Shown here piece by piece: positions 1-12,060 of a stretch of DNA of 64,000 nt. The DNA is taken from assembly GCA_963921195.1 (NCBI GenBank), contig OY992539.1, forward strand, positions 43,410,657-43,474,656, read 5' to 3'. The number at the start of each line of letters is the position of its first letter. Within the stretch, counting starts at the first letter, position 1. A program made the translations under genes and the position numbers. This stretch comes from Pegoplata infirma (taxonomy: Eukaryota; Arthropoda; Insecta; Diptera; Anthomyiidae). The notes beneath the pieces are model-generated. The model saw only the letters and a list, made by a program, of their open reading frames with translations, did not search any database and was not told the DNA's origin.

Positions 1-598
1 TCAATTAAAATCAGAAATCGCCTTTATTCCAAGACAAATTTAAATTAAAAATATCTCGTTATTTTGTGGGGGTTGTCAGTGGTCATTGGGGATCACTTTG
101 AATTTGAGAGTTTTTTTAAAAAAACTATTTAATTTTTCCACAAATTTGTAACGCATAACTTTTAGGTCTAGTAGAATAAAAATTTACTCGGACATTTGAG
201 AAAATCTTAATTTAAAGGAAAATGTCACTCTTCTCTGCATAGTAGTGAATTTTCAAAATTTTTGAAATTAAACTTCCATATCTAATTTGATCGCGTTGTC
301 AATGATATTGAACAAGAAAAAAATTGATATGAAATATTTCATTATATTAAGGAAACTATTCATCAATGCGACAATGCTTGTTGTTGTAGTATTTAAACTA
401 TTTCACTATAAATTAAAAAAAAAAAAAACACAAATTGTTAACAATTTAAGCTCTTTGTTGAATTTTTCGTATATTATTGTAACCACATACAATCCTAAAC
501 ATACATACAAATAAATATTTTGAGATGTTGAGGATTACAAAAAGATTTTAATTCTACTTGAATTGTATTTAGTTTTGGTTAGTATGTGGTTATTTATG
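1..598. other. AT-rich DNA without a gene
   Basis: No gene is supported. A short stretch around 140-215 resembles the end of the CGCCACGGGTTA palindromic repeat seen at 18.2-21.6 kb (shared 'ggtctagtagaataaa' and 'cggacatt' context). The 75-residue opening at 287-514 has lysine-, phenylalanine- and isoleucine-rich composition expected by chance. Confidence 0.4.
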
Positions 599-600
599 TA

Positions 601-821
601 CAGTGAAAACTATTATTAAAAGATATTTGCTAAGTTTTTTTTAATTATTTTTATAAAGTAAGTATATTTGAAAATGTTTCCCTAAAGTATGCTATACAAA
701 ATAAAATATAAGGACAAAAATTAAATTAAACAAAAAAAATCGTTATTAATGTATTGGGGTTAAGTTATCGTTTTAAGTTTATAATTTAAGGAATTTGTCC
801 CGCTATCAAGAGATTTTACTG
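601..821. mobile_element. Pogo/Tigger-like MITE with TA target duplication
   Basis: The left end reads CAGTGAAAACTATTATTAAA. The reverse complement of the right end reads CAGTAAAATCTCTTGATAGC. Both ends are flanked by TA (599-600 and 822-823). CAGT-starting TIRs with TA duplication are typical of pogo/Tigger-type Tc1-mariner elements. At 221 bp it is non-autonomous and has no coding capacity. The TIR match is imperfect, so this is an old copy or a loose relative. Confidence 0.5.
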
Positions 822-829
822 TAATTATA

Positions 830-1226
830 CACAAACTTTGTTGGGCTTTGTAGTGTGGTTAGTTTGATTTTCATAGTTATCGTTTTTGAGGTAGTTTATG
901 TACATTTGGGTGATATTTATTTATCTATATAAATAAAAACCAAATGTCATTCGTTGGTAGCACCGTCCGACAGCCAATATTAAACATGAACCGGATGATA
1001 TACGTCTGAAATAAGAGATAAAATTGAAACAGGATCACGAAATGAAAAACTGTAGTCTCTAGTTTCAAACGTATAATATCCAGTTCGTGTCCAACGACTT
1101 TTTTCATTATTATTGGACGGTGATATATGTATATTTGTCGTTCCCCTGATCATTTTGGTATTAAAGTGATAAGTATTTCATATGAAAGAAGATTTATATT
1201 TTTTTCTAAATAGAAACATTTTTTTT
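830..1226. other. AT-rich DNA with a fragment of a CACCGTCCGACAGCC repeat
   Basis: Around 960-1105 lies a segment (CACCGTCCGACAGCCAATAT at one end, a cgtataatatccagttcgtg stretch at the other) that matches the flanks of the insertion at about 60.33-60.95 kb. It is a short copy of the same repeat. No gene is supported. Confidence 0.4.
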
Positions 1227-2073
1227 ATACCCTCCACTCTAGTGATAGAGGGTATATATAAGTTTGTCATCCCGTTTGTAACACATCGAAATATTGGTTT
1301 AGGCCCCATAAACTATATATATTCATGATCCTCGATCGATTTTAAGTCGATTTATCGAGGTCCGTCCGTCTGTGTGTCTCTCTGTCCGTCCGTAGAAAAC
1401 ACGCTAGTTTTTGAAAGACTTTACAGAGGCTACTGAAGTTTGGCATATATGTTGGTCATTTACCTGGTCAGGTTGGCATTGCAATCCAGCTAAATCGGTC
1501 CAGTGGTTCTAAAGTTATGAGCAAAAGAGTAAATTTCGGCAAGGGTGTGTCGCGAATTTTCGAGATAAAAAACACGATAACTTTCAAAAGACAATAATGA
1601 GACTGCTGAAGCTTAAAACGGATCTTTGCCGTTCCCCAGGTCTGTTTGGTATTAAATTTCAGCTCAATCGGTCCAGTAGTTCAAAAGTTATAAACAAAAC
1701 TGAATTTCAGAGTAACTTAACAATGCTTTTCAAACTTGTTTAGTTTTAAAGCAATGCTTTTTAAACTTGTTTAGTTTTAAAAGCATTGGTATCTTAAAAA
1801 TTACACTCGAAAAAAATTTTACACTCAAAAAAAATTTTACACTCAAAAAAAACTATTTTTTTTACAAAAATTACAATATTTTGTGTACATACGGACGAAC
1901 ATACACTCAGAAATATTTTTACAGTAAAAAAAACATTACACTCGAAAAAAATTTTACACTCAAAAAAACAAAATTTTTTTTTTTTAACGTTAAAAAATGT
2001 ACTATCCTTTAAAAAATGCATTGTGGAGTGTATTCATAGATTCGGCAAAGTCGAATTTAACTTTTCTTCTTGA
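1227..2073 (-). mobile_element. Mini-me-like element, subfamily A
   Basis: On the minus strand it starts with the hairpin end (CAAG..., 'attcggcaaagtcgaat' at 2039-2058) and ends with TAGTGATAGAGGGTATA at 1227-1256. It contains the GTCY-type microsatellite (tccgtccgtctgtgtgtctc near 1361) and an internal tandem array of ACACTCAAAAAAAATTTT units. (GTCY)n and (TA)n proto-microsatellites are hallmarks of dipteran mini-me elements. Several full and partial relatives occur in the window. Confidence 0.65.
1800..1965. repeat. Tandem array of TTTTACACTCAAAAAAAA units
   Basis: Degenerate ~17-18 bp units with the core TACACTC/G recur within the mini-me-like copy, split by a non-array segment at 1865-1910. 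The equivalent array is present at 4365-4460, 21115-21205, 41790-41960, 54765-54835 and 63895-63980, so it is a stable internal part of subfamily A. Confidence 0.7.
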
Positions 2074-2560
2074 TTTTTTTTTTATGTTTTAAAATAAAAA
2101 TCTGTAATATTTTTTAAAATAAATGCCATCCTAATATTTGGTCATGTGCACAGAAATACATATTTGTTATACTCTTCATAGATGGCAAAACTTATTGCAA
2201 AATTTTTACCAAAGCAATATATGTGATTGTGTCCATTTTGAGGTGTTGAAATTACTAACAATTGTTGTGTTTATTCACAGGTGTTAAGTATTTTCAATTT
2301 ATTGTTAAGAAAATTTCTTAAAGAAATTGTGTTTATTCATTTGCAAAATTTAAAAAAAAAAAAGAAAAAGTAAAACTGGCTTTAAAATTGAATTTAATTT
2401 TTTTATTTGTTGTAAATTTAAATGATAAATTCTACTTTATCTTTAAAAAAATAAATAATTTTTACTAAAATTTTGATAATAATATTATAATACTATAAGA
2501 CTATGCCTTAAAAAAATATTTTAAAATTTTTTTAATATTTGATTAAAAAAATATCAAACC
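2074..2560. other. AT-rich DNA, nothing recognised
   Basis: Homopolymer-rich sequence with no TIR, satellite or coding signal that I can recognise. Confidence 0.4.
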
Positions 2561-4165
2561 GACAAAAAAATTTCGGCCTTGCCGAATGTAGGGATACCCT
2601 CCACAAGGTACAAAAAAAAATATTGCAGGCATTTTATTTAGAAAAATGAAAAAAAATATTTTAAGAAATAAATGTTTTTTTTTTTATTTCCAATTTTTTT
2701 TTTTTTTTTTGAAAAAGCATTTTTATGCTTTTTGCACTATAATTATACTATATTATCATTTTTTAAATTACACTGTGCTACAGTAAAAAAATACTTCTGA
2801 TGTGACATGGTATAGGTTGTTGGTTTTGTCGAGTAGATCCCAAAAATGCCCATTAAACTTGCCAGACACCCTCAAATTTTAGAGTTATTGTCAAAAAACG
2901 TTTTTTTGTGACTTTGCTCACTAAACCTTGTGTAATTCAGAAAATTTTCAACCGATTTTAAATTATTTAACTATTTTGGATAGACGAAGAATAGAGCTTT
3001 CCATGTGTGTGAATTGGTCTACACATTTAAGAAAAATGTCAATTGATTTTTTCTATAATATCTAATTTTTTTTGCTATTTTTTGAAAATTTTTCGAGTTT
3101 ATCGATTTTTTTTTGCTATAGTTCGTTCAACAACCTTTATATTTTTAAAAATTTTTTAAAAGAAAATTTTATTCTGAATACGATGAGTTTCATCATGAAA
3201 AAATCGCATAACAATTGACAGAGTTGTGGCAATTTTTCTAAAAAAGAAAATTAAGATTTTGCGGGAAATCGCAGTCCAGATAACCCAGGCCAAAAAAATA
3301 AATTTATCATAAGAGGTCATGTACAATATTTATAAAGGATTATGAAGCGCTGAATCCGAATCTGGCCTTAAAATTGCTCTATCGCATCAAGTTTTTGAGA
3401 TATTTAACATAAATTAATATATATCAGAAACTTAATAAGATAGCGCAATTTCAAGGTCAAATTCGAATTCAGGGGGCCAAAAACCTTTGAAATAATAATA
3501 CACGGCCTCTTAGTATGTTCGTTTATTTTATTTTTTTTTTCCTGGGTTGTCCGAACGGAAATTTCATGCAAAATCTTAATTTTCTTTTTTAAGTAAAATT
3601 ATCACAATTCTATCAATTATTATCCGATTTTTTCAGCATAAAGCTCGTCGTATTCACAATTAAATTTTCTTTAAGAATACGTTTATAAATATAAATGTTG
3701 TTGAACGAACTATAGCAGAAAAAAAATCGATAAACTCCAAAAAATTTCAAAAAATAACAAAATAATGAGATATTGTTGAAAAAATCAATACATATCTTTC
3801 TTATATGTATGGGCCAATTCACAGACATAAAAAGCCATATCCTTCTACTATCCAAAACAGTTAAAAAATTTAAAATCGGTTAAAAAAAATTTAAGTTACA
3901 CGTGGTTTAGTGAGAAAAGTCGCAAAAAAGTTTTTTTACAATAACTTTAAAATTTGAGGGTATCTGGCAAGTTTGATGGGCATTTTTGTAATCTTTTCGA
4001 CGAGACCTACAACCTTAACTGCCTCATTTCAAAATTATATTAGATTTTGTGTTTTTTGTAGCATAGTGTTATTTTGTTTAACCAAGCCCAAAAAAGGGAG
4101 CAGACAAAAATAAATTATTTTTTTTTTAACTTCTTCTGAAATAAAAAATTTCATTTTGCTTAAAA
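2561..4165 (+). mobile_element. Mini-me-like element (subfamily B-like) split by a fold-back
   Basis: The left end has the hairpin 'ttcggccttgccgaa' followed by ataccctccac at 2571-2602. After the insertion at 2771-4068, the sequence resumes with 'aagcccaaaaaagggagc' and 'aacttcttctgaaataaaaa', which match the interior of subfamily B copies (6.7 kb and 14.7 kb). The 3' half with the GTCY block is missing: the next mini-me copy begins at 4180. Confidence 0.5.
2771..4068. mobile_element. Fold-back element, ~640-bp inverted arms, TTA duplication
   Basis: The two halves are inverted copies. For example, the left 'cccattaaacttgccagaca' near 2848 reappears inverted near 3966-3985. The symmetry centre is about 3420. 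Ends are CACTGTGCTACA and its imperfect inverse TGTAGCATAGTG, flanked by TTA on both sides (2768-2770, 4069-4071). No coding capacity is seen. The terminal heptamer CACTGTG and the TTA duplication are shared with the element at 49102-49934. Confidence 0.75.
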
Positions 4166-4179
4166 TTTAAAAAAAAAAA

Positions 4180-4984
4180 ACAAGTAGAAAAATTAAATTC
4201 GACTTGGCCGAATCTATGAAAACCCTCCACAATGACCCATTTAAGTGATAGTAAATTTTCTAACGTAAAAAAAAATAAAATTAAAATATTTTACTTTGTT
4301 AAAAAAAAAAAACTTTTTTTTAAAGTAATTTTTGAAAAAAAAAAATAGTTTACTAAATTTTTTTGGAGTGTAAAATTTTTTTCGAGTGTGAAATTTTTTT
4401 TGAGTGTAAAATTTTTTTCGAGTGTATTTTTTTTTAGTGTAAGAATATTTTTGAGTGACAAAAATACTTTGTAAAATATTTTTGTGACTTACCAATATTT
4501 TTAAGACATGATTAACGGTTTTTCAACATGGGAATTTAAGGTGAAACCAATCTGAAATTCACGGTTTTGCTAATGACTTTTGAACCACTGGAGAGATTTG
4601 GCTGAAATTAAATGCGAACCAGGCCATAGGAACGATAAAGATATAAGCCAAGCGTCAGCATCCTCAGTATTGTCTTTGGAAAGTTAGCGTGCTTTTGTAT
4701 CTCGTAAATTCACGAAAAACCCTTGGCGAAATTAAGTCTTTTGCTCATAACTTTTGAACCACTGGACCGATTTGGCTGGATTGCAATACCAACCTGACCA
4801 GGTAAATGTCCAACATATATGCCAAACTTCTTTCAAAAGTTAGCGTGTTTTCGACAGACAGACGGAGGGACGGACGTACATCGAATGTATACTTTATGGG
4901 GTCCTAGACCAATATTTCGAGGTGTTACAAACGGATTGACAAACTTATATATACCCTCTATCACTAGAGTGTAGGCTATAAAAA
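4180..4984 (+). mobile_element. Mini-me-like element, subfamily A
   Basis: It starts ACAAGTAGAAAAATTAAATT with the hairpin 'attcgacttggccgaat', followed by aaccctccac, then the ACACTC/GAGTGT tandem array. Next come two segments reading 'cataacttttgaaccactgg', a shortened GTCY/GACGGAC block near 4855-4875, and the ending cactagagtgtaggctata. The interior includes two diverged direct repeats (around 4560 and 4740) of the 'ttttgaaccactgga' module. Confidence 0.65.
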
Positions 4985-5858
4985 TCGTATAGTGTAAAAC
5001 GGGCAAAAATACACTTTCATATGTAAAACCTAAGGCCTAAAATAACTCTACCATAAGAACAGGTGTAAACGAATGTAATTTGTGGAGTAAAATGTGCAGC
5101 TTATTTCTGTAAAACAAAATGGTGATGATGTTTGAAAGAGGCCAGTGATGTGGCATGTAATCTTTTAGCACTTAACATGTTTTTTTTTTCAATGCCTCTT
5201 ATTGGTACATTAGCTTGTGTCTCGAAGCATATACAGAATAGTTTTCCAATTTTCATTTAAGGACACATACAAATCATAGTTGAAAAAAAAACTTGTTTAT
5301 TGAATATTGAAAACATAGGAAATTTAACAAGATATTTGATTAATTTGAATATTAGGGGAACAGATTTTTTTCTACAAATTTCATTAATTGAAATCATAAT
5401 CATGACCATACAAGGCAAAAATAAAATTATAAACTTGCCACTCTTTATTGGTATTAACAAATTTTATAGTTGACGAATTTTCAGTTTTTAAATTTGTCAA
5501 TACAATTAACTTTTTTGTTAGTATAACAAAAATTTAATTGAACATACGCTTACATTACACACTTTTTTTCTGTGTTATTAAATGTTACCCTTATACTTAT
5601 GTGGGTGATGAAAGAATGATAAATCGTGCTCATGCATGTTTTATTTAATCAATAATTACCAATAGTTACAAATAATTAATTTTTGCCATTGTATTGAATT
5701 TTATTGTTTTCATTTTCTTTTATACTCACACTCGGAAAGAAAAATAATATGCATACGTATTATTTACATAAAAACCATTTATTTCAAGCCTTTAATTTAG
5801 GTACAGTTAAGAGCAAAAAAGAAGACAATTTAATAACCTTAAAGTTTGCAAAAGAAAA
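4985..5858. other. AT-rich DNA, nothing recognised
   Basis: It has fewer obvious repeats than its surroundings and may be unique host sequence. ORFs of 60-70 residues on both strands overlap and show no recognisable motif. Confidence 0.35.
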
Positions 5859-5915
5859 CAAGCAGGAAATGTATCTTCAATTTGGCCGAATCCCATAATA
5901 CCCTATTTTTAAGTT
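5859..5915 (+). mobile_element. 5' end fragment of a mini-me-like element
   Basis: It reads ACAAGCAGGAAATGTATCTT, then 'ttggccgaatcccataatac' and ccta. This is the same layout as the family's hairpin end, but decayed and without the rest of the element. Confidence 0.45.
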
Positions 5916-6479
5916 CAGTAATTTTTTTTAAAGAAATAAATTTTCGACATTAAAACTATTTCAACGTTTTTCTTTTCAAGTCACAAGTTTCTATTTAATG
6001 AAAAAAAAGACCAAATATGTATAGTTCTGTATAAATTTTATGTACTTATTTTTTTAATTGTCTCAATTACACAAGTAATTGACTTTAATTTAATATATTT
6101 TTTTAATTAAGTTATAAACTTTCAATTTGAATTCTCTGCATTTTCTTTATTTTCTCTCCACCCATAATATTTTGCGCACCACTGTAGTATTTATTTAAAT
6201 CTATGACATTTTACATTTCCGTTTGATTACATTTGAATTGTACATAATTTGTATTGTCTCTACATATTTATAGGGGTCTCTCGTATCTATTTGCTGTGGC
6301 ATATTTATGTATATAGGTTGATCTATTTGTTTTTTTAAGTGGTATTTGTGGTTTTAAATATATAATATTCAATTAATTTATGATTTAATGTATTTTTAAT
6401 GCAATTTGTAAATATTTATTTCGTGCCAGAAAAAAAAAAACATATAAAATTGATTTTATTTAAAGAAAATTTGCGAAAA
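5916..6479. other. AT-rich DNA, nothing recognised
   Basis: Low-complexity AT-rich sequence between two mini-me-like copies. No gene or TIR-bounded element is seen. Confidence 0.35.
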
Positions 6480-6998
6480 ACAAGTGAGAGTGTTAAATTC
6501 GGCTGTTACGAATCTTTGATACCCTCCAACATGTTAAAATATATAAAAAAAAATTCCGTGGCGTTTTTTGTGGGGGGGGGGGCTCTGTATGGGGGTGGTA
6601 GGGAATACCTTCGCCATCGCGATAAATGTTTACTAATTTATTTATTATGCTTTTTGAACTTATTGTTAGTAACACCATTTTCTCATAATTCTTATGATTT
6701 TCTTAAATCCACGCCCACAAAAGGGGGCGGGCGGAAAAAACTAAATTTTGTAGCCCCCGGGGTCTAAGTGCACGACTTTGAACTCCTTCTGGCATAAAAA
6801 GGTTTCATTTGTTTAACAAAAATGGAAAAAAGCTGTAAAAATTGGCGTTTTAAAGAGTTTTTTTTTAAGTTCTTTAAGGGGAAACTTTTTTGCCCTGATC
6901 CGATTTTACCCATTTCTGAACTTAACCGGCCTTTATGGGGTCCCCTTTATGGGGTCCCCGACCGATATTTTTATGCGTTACTGTGGATAGAGGGTAAA
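6480..6998 (+). mobile_element. Mini-me-like element, subfamily B
   Basis: It begins ACAAGTGAGAGTGTTAAATT with the weak hairpin 'attcggctgttacgaat' and gataccctcc. The interior has the subfamily B blocks: a G run near 6571, 'cacgcccacaaaagggggcg', 'tctggcataaaaaggtttca', and 'cccatttctgaacttaaccg'. It ends ggatagagggtaaaa. The GACGGACGG microsatellite has been lost. The 122-residue opening at 6399-6767 lies across the element's left boundary and is not considered a gene. Confidence 0.6.
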
Positions 6999-7400
6999 AA
7001 AATATTTTGTTTAAAAAATTTAGCAAAAAATCAGTTATAAGCGGTCATCCTACAAAACAATTCTTATACTGTTATATATTCTTGTTATAGAAAGACTCTT
7101 CGAAGCTGAGAAATTAAAAAAAAAAATATCAGTTTTTGTAGATTTTTCTAAAAAAATTGTCTTATTCTTATTTTTGAATTTTTAATATTATTTACTTACA
7201 TATGTAACTGTATTAAAATTCGTAATATTGGACTTACCTGAAAATAGAATAAATAAAATAAATTATGTTAAAAAAATACCTTGGTTTTAAAGAATGTATA
7301 AATATTTAAGTAATGTGCAGATTATTTTTTTTTTTAATATAAATAAAAACTTAGTTAGTATTCCACATAAAACTTTTTTTATTTTAAGAAAGATTAATTA
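6999..7400. other. AT-rich DNA, nothing recognised
   Basis: Homopolymer-rich sequence with no supported feature. Confidence 0.35.
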
Positions 7401-7687
7401 AGCTCGAGGTTACATTTATTTTGATATCATTACTATGATATTGTCACTGTTACAATTCTCAAGAAGCCGATATAATAATCATTGTTCTGCCACCAACTGT
7501 TTTTAGTTTGCTAAATAGTCTTGACAATGATTGTTTGTCACAAAGCGAAATGTGTCTTCTTAGTCTTGCCGAAATTAGGTACCAAAGCTATCAATTTGAA
7601 AAAAGCAACTTAATAAATTATTTGTTGAACTTTACTAACTTTTACAATAAAACTGTAATGGTTAGTAAAGAAATGTGACCTCGAGCT
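7401..7687. mobile_element. 287-bp MITE with CTCGAG-containing TIR
   Basis: The left end is AGCTCGAGGTTACATTT. The right end is the inverse, AAATGTGACCTCGAGCT (one mismatch in 17). The interior has further weak symmetry (tattttgatatcattac versus gtaatggttagtaaag). No clear target duplication is visible. Confidence 0.6.
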
Positions 7688-8255
7688 AGAGTAATCATTC
7701 TAAACAAAAATTACACAATCTTGATTTTTGGTTTACGGCATATTATAATACTGCATTATGTTATACAATTTTGAAATTTCAGAATGGGAAAATATGGGAA
7801 TACGTTAATATTACTGTGCTCGAATTTAACACTTTTTGTGACAAGCTGGGCACCTTACTGGTAAAGTTAATTCGAGTACGCTAAGTTTAATGGTGCTAAA
7901 AGTTTTTCGAAGTTAGCGTTCGTGTTCGCGATATTTGCGATTTTTAATATTGATGCTTAAGAACAATAAAAACGTAAATTTTAAACCATTGAACTCTGTT
8001 AAATTAACACAACAATGAATTTTTTCTTGAAAAATATTTTTTATACGACAAACGCGGTCAAAGTTGGAAGAAATTACGTTTTTTGACCAAAATTCATATC
8101 CGAATTTTTTGACCAAATCCGGCTCAAAAATTCGAAAATTTGGCGCACTTTATTAAAAAAACATTGACAAAATTCCAAAATCGTGATTTTGGTTCACAGA
8201 TGCAGATTTTTGAACATAAAAATTATTAACATGATATTGTTTTTAGGCTGGTGTC

Positions 8256-9205
8256 TACACAGAAAAAAATAAAAATGAATTTCAATTACGAAATTCGTTG
8301 ATTCAATTAAAAAATTAATTGATTTCGGACGTATCACGAAAATGTGCATATTAATTACTCATTTTGTTTGAAAACAGTTTTAAAACTTAATTAAATTGTT
8401 AATTGAATCAATTAAAGTTTTAATTGAAAATAAAATGGAAAACCAATTAAAATTGTAATTAAATAAACTAAAAAAAAAATAATATAAAATTAAAAATCAA
8501 TAACATAGATTTATTGATTCACATAAAATGTTTAATTGAAAAAAGACCACAACTCAATTTAATTTTAAAGTTAAACTTCAAAAAATGCCCTAAAATAAAT
8601 AAACATAGAATTTTTTTGTTTTTTATTATTAAGATTTTTTTTCTTTATTAAATATAAACAGTTGGTATAGTTTTGCATAGAAACATTATAGTAGTATTTT
8701 AAAATATCAATAACTATTTAAAACTACATTTTTATTTTTAAATCTTGTTATTGCATGCATTTTTGTCGCTTTAGTAAAGTTGAAACAAAAAAAAATTGTA
8801 TTATATTTCAATGTGCAAAACACATCATATAATTTTTTTTTGTTTCAACTGTACAAATTTTATCAGCAAACAATTTATCCGCAACGACCAGTCGCCTTAA
8901 AGAAAACAATAAAACTAAATTTTGTTCTTGCGTTTTTATGTATTTATTGGCTGCTACCACCAAAATATACAAAACAATAGTTCAAAAGTTTTTTTTGTTG
9001 TTTTTTGCATTTTTATTTTTTCATTGGCTACTAACACTAATGCATACAAAACCGGTTTCGTTTGTTTATTTTATTTTTGTTTTCAGTAAAGTCAAGAATT
9101 CAATTAAAACATTAATTGAATCAATTAAAATGTTTAATTGAAGTTAAATTTAATATCAAATCCATTTTTAATTAAAAAAAAAATTACGATATTATTTTCT
9201 GTGTA
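8256..9205. mobile_element. MITE with CACAGAAAA ends and TA flanks
   Basis: Ends are TACACAGAAAA and TTTTCTGTGTA. The subterminal regions are rich in 'tcaattaaa'/'tttaattga' words in inverted orientation (8280-8420 and 9090-9170). It is about 950 bp, AT-rich and without coding signal. The TA at each outer end could be the target duplication. Confidence 0.6.
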
Positions 9206-9303
9206 ATTTTAAAAAAGTTGCAGGACGCCACCTCGGTTTGACTATATAAGCTAACAATTAACGAAAAAAAAAAAAAGAATTACTATTTTCATTTTCTTAA
9301 AAC

Positions 9304-10605
9304 CAGGGTTGGCAACCGAAACGAATAACGGTATCGGTAACGGTATTGGTATTACATATTTTTTATATCGGTAACGGTAAAGGTAACGGTATTTTCGATT
9401 ATTTCGGTAACCTTGGACCGTTACCGAAACATCAATACCGGTACGTTCCGGTATTATCACAAATTTGTTAAAAATGTTTAAAAAAAATTAAAAAACTGTT
9501 AAATTCTGTACCTTTTCTATACATAATTATATTTGTACTAATATTAAATACTATGAATTAACTCAGAATTAAATTAAAACATTCACGCAATATTGTAATT
9601 CAACAAATACGAACTCATGTTCGTAGAGACACATTTGTCCAGCAAAAAAATCATAATTTTACGCCATATGAGAAATTTGCATTTTAAGCCATTTGAGAAA
9701 TCTGCTGATTATAGCTGACGAGGTTTGCTAAATTTCTGTCTGGATAATCCAGGTAGAATCTGCTGATAAAAGCGTCAAGACAGCAGACAAATCTGCTGAT
9801 TTTAATAGAGAAATCTGCTGATTTCAAATAAACGGTTCAGGATGTGATCTTTTGTCCTGTTCTTAAAAAAAAATTGGCAAAAAAATTTCCTCTCACCATA
9901 GATGTTAAGAAATTAATTTTATTTATATTTACGCATTTATTGATAAATTTTATCAATATTAAATTAATTTGCTATATCCAAGCCCCAAAAAGGTTCGGAC
10001 CGAAAAAATATCATTTTCTTATCTTGGTCAATGAACTTCACACGGCATAAAAAAGTTTCATTTTCTAAACAAATAGACAAAAAGATTAAATAAAATATGT
10101 TTTCTGGGGTTTTGTAAGTTTTTCAAGGGGATACTTTTTTCATCTGTTCCGATTTTCCCATTTCGGAACCAGTCTATGACCATAAGACGTATTCGTACCA
10201 GAAGAGTAGCACGATTATTTTGGATCGTATCGTGTCTTCTACAAACGGAAAGACGAACATCGCATATGCTATAACATAAAATCTTTATGAGGTCCAAGAC
10301 CTATATTCGAATTTTGTTAATTGCGAATGTAAACATTGGTTGGATTGGCAATGAACAAAAATTGTTTTTTATTTTAAGTATATTAAAATTATTTTAATAT
10401 GTTTTTAATCCACAAAAAAATAAAAATAAGTAATATTAATGCAACCGAAACAAAACCGTTATAACGGTAAAAATCCGAATAAAGGTAACGGTTTTTTATC
10501 GGTAACGGTATTTAAAAATTTTTATTTCGGTATTGGTAACGGTAGTCAATATTAAAGGGTTTTTAATCGGTAACGGTATTGAAAGGGTAACGGTAGCCAA
10601 CACTG
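9304..10605 (-). mobile_element. Non-autonomous hAT transposon with 8-bp TSD
   Basis: The left end is CAGGGTTGGCAACCG. The right end inverse is CAGTGTTGGCTACCG, giving 15-bp TIRs with two mismatches. The exact 8-bp duplication CTTAAAAC is at 9296-9303 and 10606-10613. CAG...TTGGCA TIRs and 8-bp duplications are diagnostic of hAT. Subterminal regions are packed with CGGTAACGGTA repeats. Much of the interior (about 9950-10310) derives from a decayed mini-me-like insertion, so no transposase remains. It is the same family as 19237-20526, in the opposite orientation. Confidence 0.88.
9950..10310 (+). mobile_element. Decayed mini-me-like (subfamily B) interior
   Basis: Recognisable blocks in order: 'ccaagccccaaaaagg', 'cttcacacggcataaaaaag', 'ttcaaggggata', 'cccatttcggaaccagtc', 'accataagacgtat', 'tggatcgtatcgtgtctt', and a worn 'gaggtccaagacctatattc'. 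Both family ends are lost. It interrupts the interior of the surrounding hAT. Confidence 0.5.
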
Positions 10606-10699
10606 CTTAAAACCAAAAATTTAATAATTTGGGTTTGTAACTTGGATAATAATTCACCTCGTGGAGAATAAAACCGTTTTTCACCAGCTGGTGAATAAA

Positions 10700-11200
10700 A
10701 TGTAACATAATTATTTTTTAACAAAAAATTATTTTTTTTTTCATAAATTTTTTTTTTTCATAAAATTTTTTTTATCATAAATTTTTTTTTTTCACCAATT
10801 TTTTCATAATTTTTTTTTTCATCAATTTTTTTTATCAAATTTTTTTTTTCATAAATTTTTTTTTCATCAAATTTTTTTTTCATCAATTTTTTTTTTTTTT
10901 TTTCATAAATTTTTTTTTTATTAATTTTTTTGTTTTTCATCAATTTTTTTTTTCATAAATTTTTTTTTTTTTTTATCAGCTTTTTTTTTCATCAAAAATT
11001 TTTTTTCCTAAATTTTTTTATCACATTTTTTAAATTTTTTTTCATTAAATTTTTTCATCAAATTTTTATTATCAATTTTTTTCTCACCAAAAAAAATTTT
11101 TTTCATATTTTTTTTTCATTATTTTTTTTTTTTTTTACTTTAAAATCTTTTTCTTTTGATCAAAAACTTTTTTTCACCAAAAATTTTGGGTTCATTAAAT
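10700..11200. repeat. Degenerate T-rich tandem array (TTTTTTTTCATAAATT / TTTTTTCATCAATT)
   Basis: Runs of 6-12 T separated by CATAAA, CATCAA or CACCAA give a roughly 13-17 bp pseudo-period. Its reverse complement appears at 29520-29740 and shorter relatives at 48900-49070 and 61250-61370. The openings here (92-93 residues of F, K and I) follow from composition, not coding. Confidence 0.6.
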
Positions 11201-11316
11201 TTTTTTAATATAATTTTGTTTTTCGAGAGAAAAAAAATATTTTTTTTTACCAAAACTACTTTTTCACCAAACTTTTCGCATAAAAATATTCCATTTGTTT
11301 ATCAAATGTACATAAA

Positions 11317-11490
11317 ACAAGTGAGAGTGTTATATTCTTTGGTGCCGAATCTTTTATACTCTCCAAAATGCAAAAACACTTTTTTGCACTTATTTTTCCA
11401 CTCACTTACGAAATGTACAGCTCTTTTGGTTTTTTAATGGTGTCCTCGACTGATATTTCAATTCGTTTTGCATGGAGTAGCAAAGTAATA
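11317..11490 (+). mobile_element. Internally deleted mini-me-like fragment, subfamily B
   Basis: It starts ACAAGTGAGAGTGTTATATT, then 'ggtgccgaatcttttatact' and ctccaaaatgc. It jumps directly to the 3' module 'tcctcgactgatatttcaat', with nearly everything between deleted. Confidence 0.5.
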
Positions 11491-11559
11491 TAACATTATT
11501 TTTTCTAAAAAAAACTTTGCTTTCAAGTACACCCAAATCTTCCGCAAAACATAATCATG

Positions 11560-12060
11560 ATTTAATGTTTTGGGCAAGAGTACAAAATTCGCAGGCATTT
11601 TTTTTATCCAAATTGGTCTCAAAAGTTTGAAAATGTTAAGTGTGTTATCTAAAAAATATAAAAAAAATATAAAAACATGATTTTGGTCCGAAAATTGTGG
11701 TCAGCATCTGTGGACCAAAATCGGAGATCAGCATTTTTTGACCAAAATCGCGATTTTATATTTTTTTAATATTTTTTAGATAACACACTTAACATTTTCA
11801 AACTTTTGAGACCAATTTGGATAAAAAAAAATGCTGATGAGCATCTTTGTACCAAAATCGCAGATCATCATTTTTGGACCAAAATGGCGTTTTTATATTT
11901 TTTAAATAACACACTTAACATATTCCAACTTTTGAGACCAATTTGGATAAAAAAATTATTTTTATGTTTAAAAATTAGCATCTGTGGACCAAAATAGCGG
12001 TTTTGGATTTTTTTAAATCAAAAAATTCTGACATGACTTTTGGTCGAAATACGTAATTTT
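11560..12060. repeat. Diverged repeats of a 'gaccaaaatcgcgatttt' module
   Basis: About 140-bp modules containing 'ttttgagaccaatttggat' and 'ccaaaatcgcgattttat' are repeated directly and inverted. Related modules occur at 8100-8240 and 31130-31500, which suggests they belong to the interior of the palindromic element family. Confidence 0.5.

Noticed and set aside
10758..11437. ORFs of 61-93 residues rich in F, K, I and N
   Set aside because: They are direct translations of the T-rich low-complexity array.
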